The notes beneath the pieces were generated by a model. That model was not told where the DNA came from. It saw only the letters and a program-made list of their open reading frames with translations, and searched no databases. A stretch of DNA of 46,359 nt from an uncultured Halieaceae bacterium. GTDB taxonomy: Bacteria > Pseudomonadota > Gammaproteobacteria > Pseudomonadales > Halieaceae. Location of the stretch: positions 1 to 46,359 of the forward strand of contig CAJWQE010000010.1 of assembly GCA_913045375.1 (NCBI GenBank). The letters are read 5' to 3'. Positions 9,189 to 17,609 of the stretch are shown in pieces (position 1 is the stretch's first letter; each line of letters starts with the position of its first letter). Made by a program: the position numbers and the translations under genes.

Positions 9189-9403
9189 AGTCGTAGTCCG
9201 CTTGTTATCTTAATATTGTCGTTTATTCTTTTAATAATGCCACTTGGGCCTTGGGCCCATGTCTTATAAAAAAGCAAAATTATGGCGAGTGATCAACTAA
9301 ATTAATGTAATTCCGACACGTGTTCGGCGAATTTCGCATCTCCAAAGGGCCAATTAGCCTGCTGCACAACTAGGTATTTGGTAACCATTGCATTAATCAG
9401 GCA
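9189..9403. promoter_or_regulatory. Upstream region of first receptor, with inverted repeats
   Basis: This holds the 5' region of the leftward receptor gene that starts at 9188. Two symmetric sites stand out. TGGGCC-TTG-GGCCCA (9245-9259) is a perfect 6-bp inverted repeat with a 3-base spacer. CCGACACGTGTTCGG (9313-9327) contains the 8-base palindrome ACACGTGT and is one base short of a 16-base perfect palindrome. Either could be an operator or, for the first, an RNA hairpin in the leader. No -10/-35 pair stands out clearly. Confidence 0.4.
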
Positions 9404-9428
9404 CAAAAAAAGCCGCCCTAGGGCGGCT
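9404..9428 (-). terminator. Intrinsic terminator of second receptor gene
   Basis: A 7-bp GC-rich stem (AGCCGCC at 9411-9417 with GGCGGCT at 9422-9428) closes a CTAG loop. Read on the minus strand it is followed by seven T residues. It lies 20 bases beyond the stop of the receptor ending at 9448, and it separates the two tandem receptor genes into independent transcripts. Confidence 0.88.
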
Positions 9429-9447
9429 TTTATCATACTCGATTCAC

Positions 9448-12141
9448 TTACAGAGCGAACTTCACGCGCGCGAACAACATACGACCACGCGGATCGTGGT
9501 GCTTAGGGTCGTAGCTGAAGTTCGCTGCGTCATAAACACGAGGCGCCTCTTTATCAAATACATTCTTGCCACCTAGTGTGAATACAGCTTGGGTATCACC
9601 AAGGTTGAAGTTGTAGTTGTAGCTGAGGTCAATGGTTCGCCAGTTACTAATGCCACTGTTGAATCCAAGTGCCTGAGCTGAAGCCGGAACAGGCCGCCCA
9701 GTCTTGTAAGAGTCAACGTAGTACACAACCATTGAAGCACTGTGGTTGCCTCGCTCCCAATCGGCAGTCAGGTTCCACTTTTTCTCGGGCATCGAGCGAA
9801 CGAAGTTGTCGTGGTTGAATGAACCCACAACGTCTCTTGTTCCGCCATTACCATCCGGAATCTCGTAGCTCAAGAATTGGCTGTATGCCAACTGAATACC
9901 AAAGTCGCCTTTGTCGCCAGCAGGGATATTCCAATCAGCAGAAACGTCCACACCATCTGTTTCTACGGTCGCGGCGTTAATGAAGTTGGTAGATACACCT
10001 TGCAACTGACCCGAGTCATTTCGGCGAATATCAGGACCATTTGGATCCGCATTCAGCTTGCCTTGCGCGTTCTCAATCGTGATCACGTCTTCGTAATCAA
10101 ACTGCCACCAGTCGAGACGCATATTGAAGTTGTCACTCGGCGTCCACACAACACCAAGATTGGTGTTGGTAGAAGTCTCAGGCTTCAAATCAACGTCGCC
10201 CTCGGTCAATACGCGAATAAACAAAGTACCGCTAGAGAGTGGATCCGACAGACCCTGAAGTGAAGTTTGACGGTTAAATTGCTGAATCAACGACGCTTCA
10301 CGAAACGCAGTGGACATTGAGCCCCGAACCACAACAGTGTCTGACAGCTGCCAGCGTAGCGCCAATTTTGGGTCAAGACTGCTGTCTGATTCCAAAGACT
10401 CGTATCGCGCCGCGACACTCATCTCGAACGAATCGGTTAGCGGAATGTTGGCCTCGGCAAAAGCCGCAAAAGAGTCTCTCGATGCCGAGGGCTCTGTACC
10501 ACCGCCCAAGAAGATCAAGTCGACATCCTGCAGAGCACCTGTTTGTGGATCTCGTTGCTGTGTCGAAATTTCATTTCGTGCGATAGAGAAGCCTTCGTTA
10601 CGGAATTGAGCGCCATAAGCGACGTTGATTGTGCGACCAGATGCAATTTCTAAAGGACCTGAGACCACCAGGTCTGCAACCGTAAGGTCGGTAACCATAT
10701 TTGTGTAGGTTTCTGCACTAATGTAATCGATCAAACTCTGAGAGTTCTGGCTTGGATCAAAGATGTTGAAGGTCTCAGTGCCACTCTCACCACCCGCACC
10801 CGCCAGAGCGGCGTTCAAACGAGAATTGATCGTGTCGGGCTGCCAGCCCTCTCGATCGTTCTCAGAATAGGTTAGCGAGGCATTCCAATCCCATGCTCCA
10901 TCATCAAGCGAACCAGATAAATCGAGAGAGGCTCTCAATGTCTCAGAGTTACGCGGTGCGAAAGGCGAGGGCGCTTCCGCACCGAGCGGACGACCGTACC
11001 AACGAACAAAGCCATTGAAAGGGCTGCCAGCCTGTCCCGGGAGAATAGTCGGGAAAGAAAGGTTTGGATAAGACGGAGACTGTGGATTATCCAGTACTTC
11101 GTTCTTGGCGAATCCTAGCTCACCGCGAACGGTGACGCCATTATCCATCTCATGAGTAATCGCCGCATAGAGGTTGGTGCGCTCTTCCTCATTAACCAAG
11201 TTGAATCTTGGCCCGTAGAGGAATCCGCACTTCTGTCCACCAAGCGATGGAATAAAGCCACCCGACAAGAGTCCACCGTTGGCCTCACAGTTCGCATCAG
11301 GGATAGTCTCACCGGGACCATAGGTACCCTCGTAAATACCTGTGCCATCAATAAACACCGGGAGACCCGGCGCGAGACCGCCCAAATTCAGGAAGCTGCG
11401 CCCCAAAGTACTGGCAGCGTTGATTGTGGTGTAAGGGCGTTCTGCAGAACTCATTGGATCCTGCTGCATGTAGCTGCCGGACAGAATCACATTCGTATTG
11501 TCACCAATACCAAAACCAGCCAGAACACTAACGTCGTCAGTTGTTTGGTCACTAGATTCTACCTTTTGATGCCCTACGGACACCTCTAGGCCTTCAAAAT
11601 CGTCACGCAGAATGAAGTTTACTACGCCCGCAACTGCATCAGAGCCATAGGTTGCGGTAGCACCTTCTTTCAAGATCTCTACCCGCTCAAGGGCTGCCAT
11701 GGGGATTGTCGCTGTATCGACGAAGACCGAGCCATCATTGGCGATTGCTGCTGCAATCGTTTGACGCTTGCCGTTGACCAGCACGAGTGTAGAGGTAAGC
11801 CCGAGGCCTCGAAGGTTAACGTTCGACGTGCCTTGCGTTGAGCCTGATGTGAACGAGTCTGGATTGTTTTCTGTACCGCTGCTCACCGCCAACTTCTGGG
11901 TCAATTCACCAATGGTGAGGGCACCCTGCTTCTGAATATAGTCGCTATCAAGCACGTCGACAGGTGTCGCTTCATCAGTGCCAGAGCCCTTAATGTATGA
12001 ACCTGTAATAACGACTTCTTCAAGGTTTTTATTGTCATCCTGAGCCAAGGCTGTATTGGCAACCAGAAGGTTAGCCGTCAACAAGCTCAGCGCGAATGGT
12101 ATGGCTTTGCCACCCATCGCCAATGAGGTTTTCCGCTTCAT
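9448..12141 (-). CDS. TonB-dependent outer-membrane receptor (paralogue)
   Basis: This is an 897-residue receptor with a signal peptide ending near TALA-QDD and a TonB-box-like LEEVVITGS. Its plug domain has VNLRGLGLTSTLVLVNGKR and LERVEILKEGATATYGSD, very like its neighbour. The barrel ends in GRMLFARVKFAL, with a hydrophobic C-terminal residue (Leu rather than Phe). The start has a good AGGAG site 6 bases before the ATG. The two genes are likely a tandem duplication with diverged barrels, as the extracellular loops share little. A perfect inverted repeat lies in its upstream region. Function is import of an unidentified substrate across the outer membrane. Confidence 0.92.
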   Translation of the reverse strand: MKRKTSLAMGGKAIPFALSLLTANLLVANTALAQDDNKNLEEVVITGSYIKGSGTDEATPVDVLDSDYIQKQGALTIGELTQKLAVSSGTENNPDSFTSGSTQGTSNVNLRGLGLTSTLVLVNGKRQTIAAAIANDGSVFVDTATIPMAALERVEILKEGATATYGSDAVAGVVNFILRDDFEGLEVSVGHQKVESSDQTTDDVSVLAGFGIGDNTNVILSGSYMQQDPMSSAERPYTTINAASTLGRSFLNLGGLAPGLPVFIDGTGIYEGTYGPGETIPDANCEANGGLLSGGFIPSLGGQKCGFLYGPRFNLVNEEERTNLYAAITHEMDNGVTVRGELGFAKNEVLDNPQSPSYPNLSFPTILPGQAGSPFNGFVRWYGRPLGAEAPSPFAPRNSETLRASLDLSGSLDDGAWDWNASLTYSENDREGWQPDTINSRLNAALAGAGGESGTETFNIFDPSQNSQSLIDYISAETYTNMVTDLTVADLVVSGPLEIASGRTINVAYGAQFRNEGFSIARNEISTQQRDPQTGALQDVDLIFLGGGTEPSASRDSFAAFAEANIPLTDSFEMSVAARYESLESDSSLDPKLALRWQLSDTVVVRGSMSTAFREASLIQQFNRQTSLQGLSDPLSSGTLFIRVLTEGDVDLKPETSTNTNLGVVWTPSDNFNMRLDWWQFDYEDVITIENAQGKLNADPNGPDIRRNDSGQLQGVSTNFINAATVETDGVDVSADWNIPAGDKGDFGIQLAYSQFLSYEIPDGNGGTRDVVGSFNHDNFVRSMPEKKWNLTADWERGNHSASMVVYYVDSYKTGRPVPASAQALGFNSGISNWRTIDLSYNYNFNLGDTQAVFTLGGKNVFDKEAPRVYDAANFSYDPKHHDPRGRMLFARVKFAL

Positions 12142-12173
12142 TACCGCTCCTTATTATTGAAAATATTTTACTG

Positions 12174-12201
12174 CGACGCGTTGTTATCAGTTTTCGCGTC
12201 G
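12174..12201. promoter_or_regulatory. Inverted repeat upstream of second receptor gene
   Basis: CGACGCG at 12174-12180 and CGCGTCG at 12195-12201 are perfect inverted arms separated by 14 bases. They lie 33 to 60 bases before the receptor start. A weak promoter-like pair on the minus strand (TTGAAG, 17 bases, TGTACT) sits just upstream, so the repeat could be an operator downstream of the promoter or a stem in the 5' leader. Confidence 0.4.
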
Positions 12202-12346
12202 GCGCGAGTACAACATTATTTGGGTCAGCCTTCAATTAAAAAAGCAGGCTAAAGGAATCAGATTCCATGCGTCGTTCATATTTTCTGGCATCGTTGTATT
12301 TATTGCCCAAAGACAGTAGCGTTACGTAAACGTGAGAGCGACGGCC

Positions 12347-12898
12347 ATGCAAGCAATCCTAAAACTGGATGTGGCAGGGCAACCCAGAGGCTGGCTAAGC
12401 CTCCAGGAAGCGATCTCTGCCTACGCTCGAGGCGATGTCATCTACGGCATCGGGGATCCCCTCCCCCCGGTGTTTGGTGGCACACAGCGACTCACCGGTC
12501 TTCGATCAAAGCTTATCCTTCAACCCATCGTTGCGCTCAATGGCCGAGTGTTTGATCACTTTACGCCACCGCTCTGTAACCGAACGCTGTTTAGGCGTGA
12601 TGACCACCGATGTCTTTACTGCGGGGATCAGTTTCCAAGAAGTGAGCTAACGCGGGATCATGTGGTGCCAACTTCGAGAGGCGGCACGGATAAATGGGAG
12701 AATGTTGTCGCTGCTTGCAAGCGCTGTAACTGGCTCAAAGATTGTCTGACACCGGAGGAAGCGAACATGCCGCTTCTGGCCATTCCCTTTAAACCCAACT
12801 CTTATGAATGGCACTTCCTGGCGAAGGACCGGGTGCTGGCCGACCAAATGGAATACCTGTCGACTCAGTTTAGAGCTGATCGCGACTGGGCCCATTAA
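12347..12898 (+). CDS. HNH endonuclease-domain protein
   Basis: The 183-residue protein has an unassigned N-terminal half (about 1-80). An HNH zinc module follows, with Cys89-x-x-Cys92, the core LTRDHVVPTSRGG with the metal-site Asp104-His105, Asn119 in WENVV, and Cys124-x-x-Cys127. This is a widespread, chromosomal family in gammaproteobacteria and cyanobacteria that is not linked to a restriction or phage locus here. ATG 12347 is taken as start; an in-frame GTG lies five codons upstream. It probably binds or nicks DNA, but its cellular role is not established. Confidence 0.8.
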   Translation: MQAILKLDVAGQPRGWLSLQEAISAYARGDVIYGIGDPLPPVFGGTQRLTGLRSKLILQPIVALNGRVFDHFTPPLCNRTLFRRDDHRCLYCGDQFPRSELTRDHVVPTSRGGTDKWENVVAACKRCNWLKDCLTPEEANMPLLAIPFKPNSYEWHFLAKDRVLADQMEYLSTQFRADRDWAH

Positions 12899-12949
12899 CT
12901 GGGCTCCTAAACCAAGGCACCAAAGAGCGCAACCAAGTCGGTAGCTTGC

Positions 12950-14056
12950 TTAGCCTCTGTAATAGCGATTAGGCACCATGGGTAGTTTAACAACCGTCAG
13001 ATCAACGCGCTTACCACGCACCATCACGTGAAGATCCGAACCCTCCTGGGAGCAGACAGGTTGAACAAACGCCATCGCCACGGGACCACCGACTGAAGCC
13101 CCGAATGCATCCGAACAAATCACGCCAACCTCGTTACCTGCACTATCGAGCAAAGTCTCTCCCGCTCGAACAGGTCGCCGGCCATCGACGCGAAGACCCA
13201 CTCGCTTCCTCGCCGCACCCTCTGAAAGTTGCTGATGAATGATTGCTGCACCCGGATAGCCGCCGGGACGGTTGCCGCTCTCACGTCGTTCTTTGGCAAT
13301 CGCCCAATTTAGCCCGGCTTCGATTGGCGTAATGTCGGCAGATAGCTCGTGTCCGTGCAAGCAGAGGCCCGCCTCCAGCCTGAGAGAATCCCTTGCACCC
13401 AATCCAATCGCCTCGACCTCGGGCTCAGCCAGCAAACATTGAGCGAGCCTTTCCGCCTCTGATGCGGATACCGAAATCTCAAAACCGTCCTCGCCGGTAT
13501 AACCCGAGCATGTGACCCAAACATCGATGCCATCAAGTTGATCATGAGCGGCCGTCATAAAGCCAAGTCCACTAGCTGTTTTTCCCAAGCGCGCCATCAC
13601 GGCACGCGACTCTGGTCCTTGGAGTGCCATTAACGCTCGGTCCTCATGGAGCTCAAACGTCAGATCCGGGAGCGCAGCTCTCAAATAGGCAAGGTCCTCG
13701 TGCTTATTACTCGCGTTTACAACCAAGTTGAATCGCCCGTCACCAAGGTTAGTGGCGATTAGATCGTCTCTGACACCGCCAGCCTCGTTCATCAAGAGTC
13801 CATATACGCTCGACATCGGCGCGAGGCTAATAAAGTCATTCGGCATAACTCGCTCAAGCCGCTCTGCAACAGAATCACCGATGACGGTTACCTGCCCCAT
13901 GTGAGAGACATCAAAAAGACCAGCCTGCGAGCGCGTGTGATTGTGTTCTGCAATAATGCCGCCCGGATAACTGATGGGCATGCTGTAACCAGCGAAGGGA
14001 ACAAGCTTTGCTCCGAGCGTTTGATGAAGTGCCGTCAGTGGCGTTTCGAGTAACAA
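12950..14056 (-). CDS. gcvT: Glycine cleavage T-protein (aminomethyltransferase)
   Basis: GcvT moves the methylene group from the aminomethyl-lipoyl arm of H-protein to tetrahydrofolate and releases ammonia. Seen here are the N-terminal LVPFAGYSMPISYPGG block, GLFDVSHMGQ, MALQGPESRAVM, the CSGYTGEDGFEISV block of the folate site, and a C-terminal barrel ending PNRYYRG. The TTG start at 14056 is preferred: it follows GGGGAG by 6 bases and gives 368 residues, the family norm. A longer frame to 14146 exists but adds an unrelated hydrophobic leader. gcvH and gcvP are not in this window. The gene diverges from a shikimate-kinase-like gene. Confidence 0.9.
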   Translation of the reverse strand: MLLETPLTALHQTLGAKLVPFAGYSMPISYPGGIIAEHNHTRSQAGLFDVSHMGQVTVIGDSVAERLERVMPNDFISLAPMSSVYGLLMNEAGGVRDDLIATNLGDGRFNLVVNASNKHEDLAYLRAALPDLTFELHEDRALMALQGPESRAVMARLGKTASGLGFMTAAHDQLDGIDVWVTCSGYTGEDGFEISVSASEAERLAQCLLAEPEVEAIGLGARDSLRLEAGLCLHGHELSADITPIEAGLNWAIAKERRESGNRPGGYPGAAIIHQQLSEGAARKRVGLRVDGRRPVRAGETLLDSAGNEVGVICSDAFGASVGGPVAMAFVQPVCSQEGSDLHVMVRGKRVDLTVVKLPMVPNRYYRG

Positions 14057-14204
14057 CTGAGCCTCCCCTGAGGTGTAAGCGTAAGAGGTATTACGTAAAC
14101 AGCGGTGCGCCAAATAAAGCAGGTGCGCATTCCAGATTAATCTCACCGGCCTTTTCTAATGGCCTATCTCAATGGCCGGTGAACATAGTATGAAGGACAA
14201 CAAT

Positions 14205-14726
14205 ATGGCGCGTCACCCGATACAAGTAGTGAGCTTAATTGGGATGCCAGGTAGCGGTAAAAGTACCGTAGGAGTCTTGCTAGCAAAGCGCCTCGGTCTC
14301 GCCTTTGTGGACACCGATTTGTTGATTCAAGAGCAGGAGCAAGCCACGCTCGCCGAGATCATTGCGGCTAAAGGCCACGAAGCGCTACGCGTTATCGAGG
14401 AGCAAGTGCTGCTAGACATGGACATAGGACTTTCGGTCATTTCAACCGGCGGATCCGTGGTCTATAGCGAGGCGATCATGAATCGTTTATCGAATACCTC
14501 GTCGGTGGTCTATCTGCGATCACAGCTGGCAACAGTTGAGTATCGAATTTCTCTTGCACCTGATCGTGGTATCGCCTCGCCCGGCAGTCATACGCTCGAG
14601 GATGTCTACAACGAACGCGTCCCGCTGTACGAGCGTTATGCAGCTATCACTGTCGACGTTGACAGTGAACCGCCCGAGACCATCTCCGGACACATCGCTA
14701 CCGCTTTGGACAGCACGAAGGTATAG
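14205..14726 (+). CDS. Shikimate kinase-like P-loop protein (second paralogue)
   Basis: The 173-residue protein follows the shikimate kinase plan. The P-loop is GMPGSGKST (13-21), VDTD carries Asp36/Asp38, Arg62 sits in ALRVIEE, a TGGS motif lies at 81-84, and the NERVPLYERYA block ends the lid region. It differs from the canonical AroK encoded at 36243-36764: the third Gly of the substrate-binding GGG is Ser84 and the K-R-P-L lid motif is absent. It may phosphorylate something other than shikimate. The ATG at 14205 is chosen for its AAGGA site 7 bases upstream; two earlier in-frame ATGs lack one. It diverges from gcvT. Confidence 0.75.
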   Translation: MARHPIQVVSLIGMPGSGKSTVGVLLAKRLGLAFVDTDLLIQEQEQATLAEIIAAKGHEALRVIEEQVLLDMDIGLSVISTGGSVVYSEAIMNRLSNTSSVVYLRSQLATVEYRISLAPDRGIASPGSHTLEDVYNERVPLYERYAAITVDVDSEPPETISGHIATALDSTKV

Positions 14727-14810
14727 ACGGACGCGTCCGCACACCCAAAAACAGCAGCAGGCAACTGCTCTAACCTCGACAAATACTGACTCTGAGCTTG
14801 CCGTAATACA

Positions 14811-14827
14811 TTGGCATAGTACTTGCG
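14811..14827 (+). promoter_or_regulatory. Sigma-54-like (-24/-12) promoter
   Basis: TTGGCATAGTACTTGCG matches the RpoN consensus TGGCAY-N5-TTGC at every conserved base, with the GG and GC doublets at the correct spacing. It lies in the roughly 300-base gap between the shikimate-kinase-like gene and the small acidic protein gene. Transcription would start near 14838, leaving a leader of about 195 bases. That leader contains the short hairpin CACACATGGATGTGTG and an A/T-rich stretch but no clear riboswitch. No other promoter is obvious in the gap. The call rests on motif match alone. Confidence 0.5.
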
Positions 14828-15032
14828 AATCCTTCGCTGCTACCGCCCGCTAAATTGGACTTTCACTCACACATGGATGTGTGCACGGGTGGGAGCATCT
14901 ATCCCTCCGAGAGTGTCGATCTCGCAGTTGCTTAAAAAGTCTCCAAAAGCACTTGTGGATTTATAGAAAAGGGAGGACAGTCCAAAAAAAAGCGGTTGAG
15001 TTTTTTACCTTTGGAACTAGCTAGGGGTGAAC

Positions 15033-15257
15033 ATGCAGGGCCGAGACCAAGACAACAGCGACATGCCACTGACGGATGATGTTGCGGAAACCATTCTCAG
15101 CGACTTCGACGAGGCAGCGCTCGACGAGATAGAGAAGAGCACACCCACACTCTCCGATGCGGCTCGATTAGCGCAGAAGCGCCGGCGCGCCGAAGATCTG
15201 CTAGAGCGACGGCGCTTACGCGAAGAGTTGGGTGATGATGACTTCAATTTTGACTGA
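15033..15257 (+). CDS. Small acidic protein, PA3496-like
   Basis: The 74-residue soluble protein is acidic at its N-terminus. A basic helical stretch (AQKRRRAEDLLERRRLREEL) follows, and the end is short and acidic (GDDDFNFD). This layout resembles the PA3496 family, which databases describe as putative envelope-integrity proteins, though that role is not visible here. The ATG at 15033 follows an AGGGG site; a GTG lies two codons upstream. A sigma-54-like promoter is present upstream. It converges with the membrane-protein gene on the other strand. Confidence 0.65.
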   Translation: MQGRDQDNSDMPLTDDVAETILSDFDEAALDEIEKSTPTLSDAARLAQKRRRAEDLLERRRLREELGDDDFNFD

Positions 15258-15270
15258 GTAGCTGAGACAA

Positions 15271-16092
15271 CTAACCCGCTACTAAGTCAGTTTCCTCTCG
15301 CCATGAAACGACGTTTCGCTCGATAACAAAGAAGGCGAATAGCCACAGAATGGCGTCCCAGAAGTCGAGAAAATCACCTTCGAAACCCCAATACACCGCT
15401 GCCGCGAACAAAATAAAATACAGTAGCAACTTTAGCGAGAAGATCGCGCCACCGTCCGATGTGCCACCGCTTCGGGAGGCCAGCACGGCGCGTACCTCGA
15501 CCTCAAGTACTAAAACCACAAGAATCCATGCTGCAGCGTTAATGAAGTCCGTAGCAGCGAGCCAAATCGCGCTCTGAAGTAATACTGGGGTTGCGAGTAC
15601 GCGATCATAATTGCTCAAGATCACCCAATTACCCTCGCCGCAGGCATTGATCGTGAGGGGCTCAAATTTGTCCAGATCCTTTAGCAAAGACCAACTGTCA
15701 TCCACGATGCCACACTGAATGGGATCCAAAGGTTCACTCGCTAGCAACCCATAGAACTCTGCGAAGTACCCCCAACAAGCAATGCAGATGGTTGCTAGAC
15801 AAATTGCGCGCGTCACCCGAATAACACGGCCAGTTGCACCTCGCAGGGTCTGATCGGACAACAAGTAGGTTTCGAGCTCAAAGAAGAGCAGCAGCACCAG
15901 CCATGCCGCCGTATCGATAGTTGTTGAGAAAATCTGAAAAACACTCGCCAATGAAGTGACTGATGTATTCAGCGCTGCAGCCGAGTCAATTTCTTCAACG
16001 AGGAACAAATAGACATTGCTTAGCAGTGCCAAATAGACCGCGTACTTGACCCATTGGAATAGCGCTCGATTTTGTAAAACTGCAGACAACAT
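15271..16092 (-). CDS. Polytopic inner-membrane protein of unknown function
   Basis: I do not recognise this family. The 273-residue product has about six to seven predicted transmembrane helices: near residues 14-32, 55-75, 92-112, 165-200 (two helices) and 217-260 (two helices). Acidic segments fall between them, and one loop has two Cys residues (IQCGIV and NACGEG). The ATG at 16092 follows the puuA stop by 17 bases on the same strand; a GTG at 16134 would overlap puuA. The spacing suggests it is co-transcribed with puuA and might act in the same process, but that is inference. Confidence 0.65.
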   Translation of the reverse strand: MLSAVLQNRALFQWVKYAVYLALLSNVYLFLVEEIDSAAALNTSVTSLASVFQIFSTTIDTAAWLVLLLFFELETYLLSDQTLRGATGRVIRVTRAICLATICIACWGYFAEFYGLLASEPLDPIQCGIVDDSWSLLKDLDKFEPLTINACGEGNWVILSNYDRVLATPVLLQSAIWLAATDFINAAAWILVVLVLEVEVRAVLASRSGGTSDGGAIFSLKLLLYFILFAAAVYWGFEGDFLDFWDAILWLFAFFVIERNVVSWREETDLVAG

Positions 16093-16108
16093 AAACGACG
16101 ACGTTCGA

Positions 16109-17536
16109 TTAAACCTGGAGCAGTAAGTGCTCACGCTCCCAGGAACTTATCACCCGATTAAACTCTTCAAACTCATCCAGCTTTACAGCGGCATAAGCTC
16201 GTAGGAATAGGTCTCCCATCACGCGAGCAAGATCCGTATTGGCATTCAAACGTCGAACGGCCTCCTCTAGTGAACGTGCCACCTCTACGCTGTCATCATT
16301 CGCTGTACCTTGGTGCGGCGCTGTAGGCTGTAATTTGTGCTCTAGGCCCAGCAAGCCACTGGCAAGCGATGCAGCGATTGCCAAATAGGGGTTGGCATCA
16401 GCACCGGGGAAGCGATTCTCTACGCGCCGATTGATGGGCGTACTATCGGGTACTCGAAATGCCGTAGTGCGATTGTCGTAGCCCCAACTCAAATTAATAG
16501 GTGCTGAGATATCAGGTGCTAAGCGACGATACGAGTTCACATTGGGTGCATAAAAGCTTATCAGGTCGGGCGTGTACCGCTGTAACCCTGCGATGTAATG
16601 CATGAGTTCAGGGGTAGGCTGGTCGTCTGCGCCATTAAAAATGTTATCACCTGTCGCAAGTGACAAAATACTTTGATGAATATGCAGCGCTGATCCCGGC
16701 TCCTTCTGCATGGGCTTGGCCATGAACGTGGCGTACATATTGTGACGCTGCGCTGTCTCACGAACGGTCCGCTTGAAAACAAATACCTGGTCGGCCATGT
16801 CCAATGGATCGCCGTGATTAAAGTTAATCTCTAGCTGAGCTGCGCCGTTTTCGTGAATAAGGGTATCGACACTCAGTGCCTGCTCATCGGCAAAGTCGTA
16901 CATGTCCTCCACAAAGTCTTCAAACTCGGCCACAGCGTCGATGCTGAATGACATTCGTGCGACCTCACGGCGCCCCGAACGACCCTTCGGCGGCATCAGC
17001 TCATAATCGGGATCGGTGTTTTTGTGGACCAGAAAGAACTCAACCTCTGGGGCGACTTCTGCACGCAGACCCGCCTCCTCATAAAGCTTGATGATGTGCT
17101 TCAGCACATTGCGGGAAGCCAGAGGATGCGGCTCACCTGATGCTTTGTAGCAATCGGCAATAATTTGTGCGGTAGGCTCCCGGGCCCAAGGGACCTTTCG
17201 CAAGGTATTTGGGTCAGGCACCAACAGCATATCTGTATCGGTGGGTTCGACAAAATCCCAATGCTCATCGGTGTACTCACCCGTCACCGTTTGCACCATG
17301 ATGGACTCAGGAAGCTTGAGATCGCCTCTGCTGAGGAATTGGTGTGCCGGGATAAACTTCCCTCTCGCGTTGCCCGTCATATCGGGTACGAGGCATTCCA
17401 CCTCTGAAATTTGGTTCGCCTCAAGCCATGCTCGGATTTCCGCTGCATTCTCTTGAGGGGGAGTGTCCGCCATATCGACATCGGGCGAATACACAATCGT
17501 TTTATTGTTGTCAGACCGCTTTTTCGACGCGCTCAT
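16109..17536 (-). CDS. puuA: Gamma-glutamylputrescine synthetase (glutamine synthetase family)
   Basis: The 475-residue protein is a glutamine synthetase fold enzyme of the PuuA type, which ligates glutamate to putrescine with ATP as the first step of the glutamylated putrescine pathway. Seen here are the beta-grasp start with DMTGNARGK, the metal and ATP site EVEFFLV, QLEINF, the GSALHIHQS block, and RVENRFPGADANPYLA near the C-terminus. Length matches E. coli PuuA (472). It lacks the GlnA adenylylation Tyr context. It diverges from a puuB-like oxidase gene, which supports putrescine rather than ammonia as acceptor. Other amines are possible. Confidence 0.82.
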   Translation of the reverse strand: MSASKKRSDNNKTIVYSPDVDMADTPPQENAAEIRAWLEANQISEVECLVPDMTGNARGKFIPAHQFLSRGDLKLPESIMVQTVTGEYTDEHWDFVEPTDTDMLLVPDPNTLRKVPWAREPTAQIIADCYKASGEPHPLASRNVLKHIIKLYEEAGLRAEVAPEVEFFLVHKNTDPDYELMPPKGRSGRREVARMSFSIDAVAEFEDFVEDMYDFADEQALSVDTLIHENGAAQLEINFNHGDPLDMADQVFVFKRTVRETAQRHNMYATFMAKPMQKEPGSALHIHQSILSLATGDNIFNGADDQPTPELMHYIAGLQRYTPDLISFYAPNVNSYRRLAPDISAPINLSWGYDNRTTAFRVPDSTPINRRVENRFPGADANPYLAIAASLASGLLGLEHKLQPTAPHQGTANDDSVEVARSLEEAVRRLNANTDLARVMGDLFLRAYAAVKLDEFEEFNRVISSWEREHLLLQV

Positions 17537-17609
17537 AAAGCCTTCATGTTGCTAGTGGGCGACCAGTATGGTGTGGCAATTCGATCCTATCAAGCTGCAT
17601 AATTGCACT

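Noticed and set aside
12254..12266. GGAATC-A-GATTCC palindrome between the second receptor and the HNH gene
   Set aside because: Perfect but short; sites of this size are expected by chance and no promoter context supports it.
14056..14146. Longer N-terminus for gcvT
   Set aside because: The extra residues do not match the family and the TTG at 14056 has a good ribosome site and gives the usual length.
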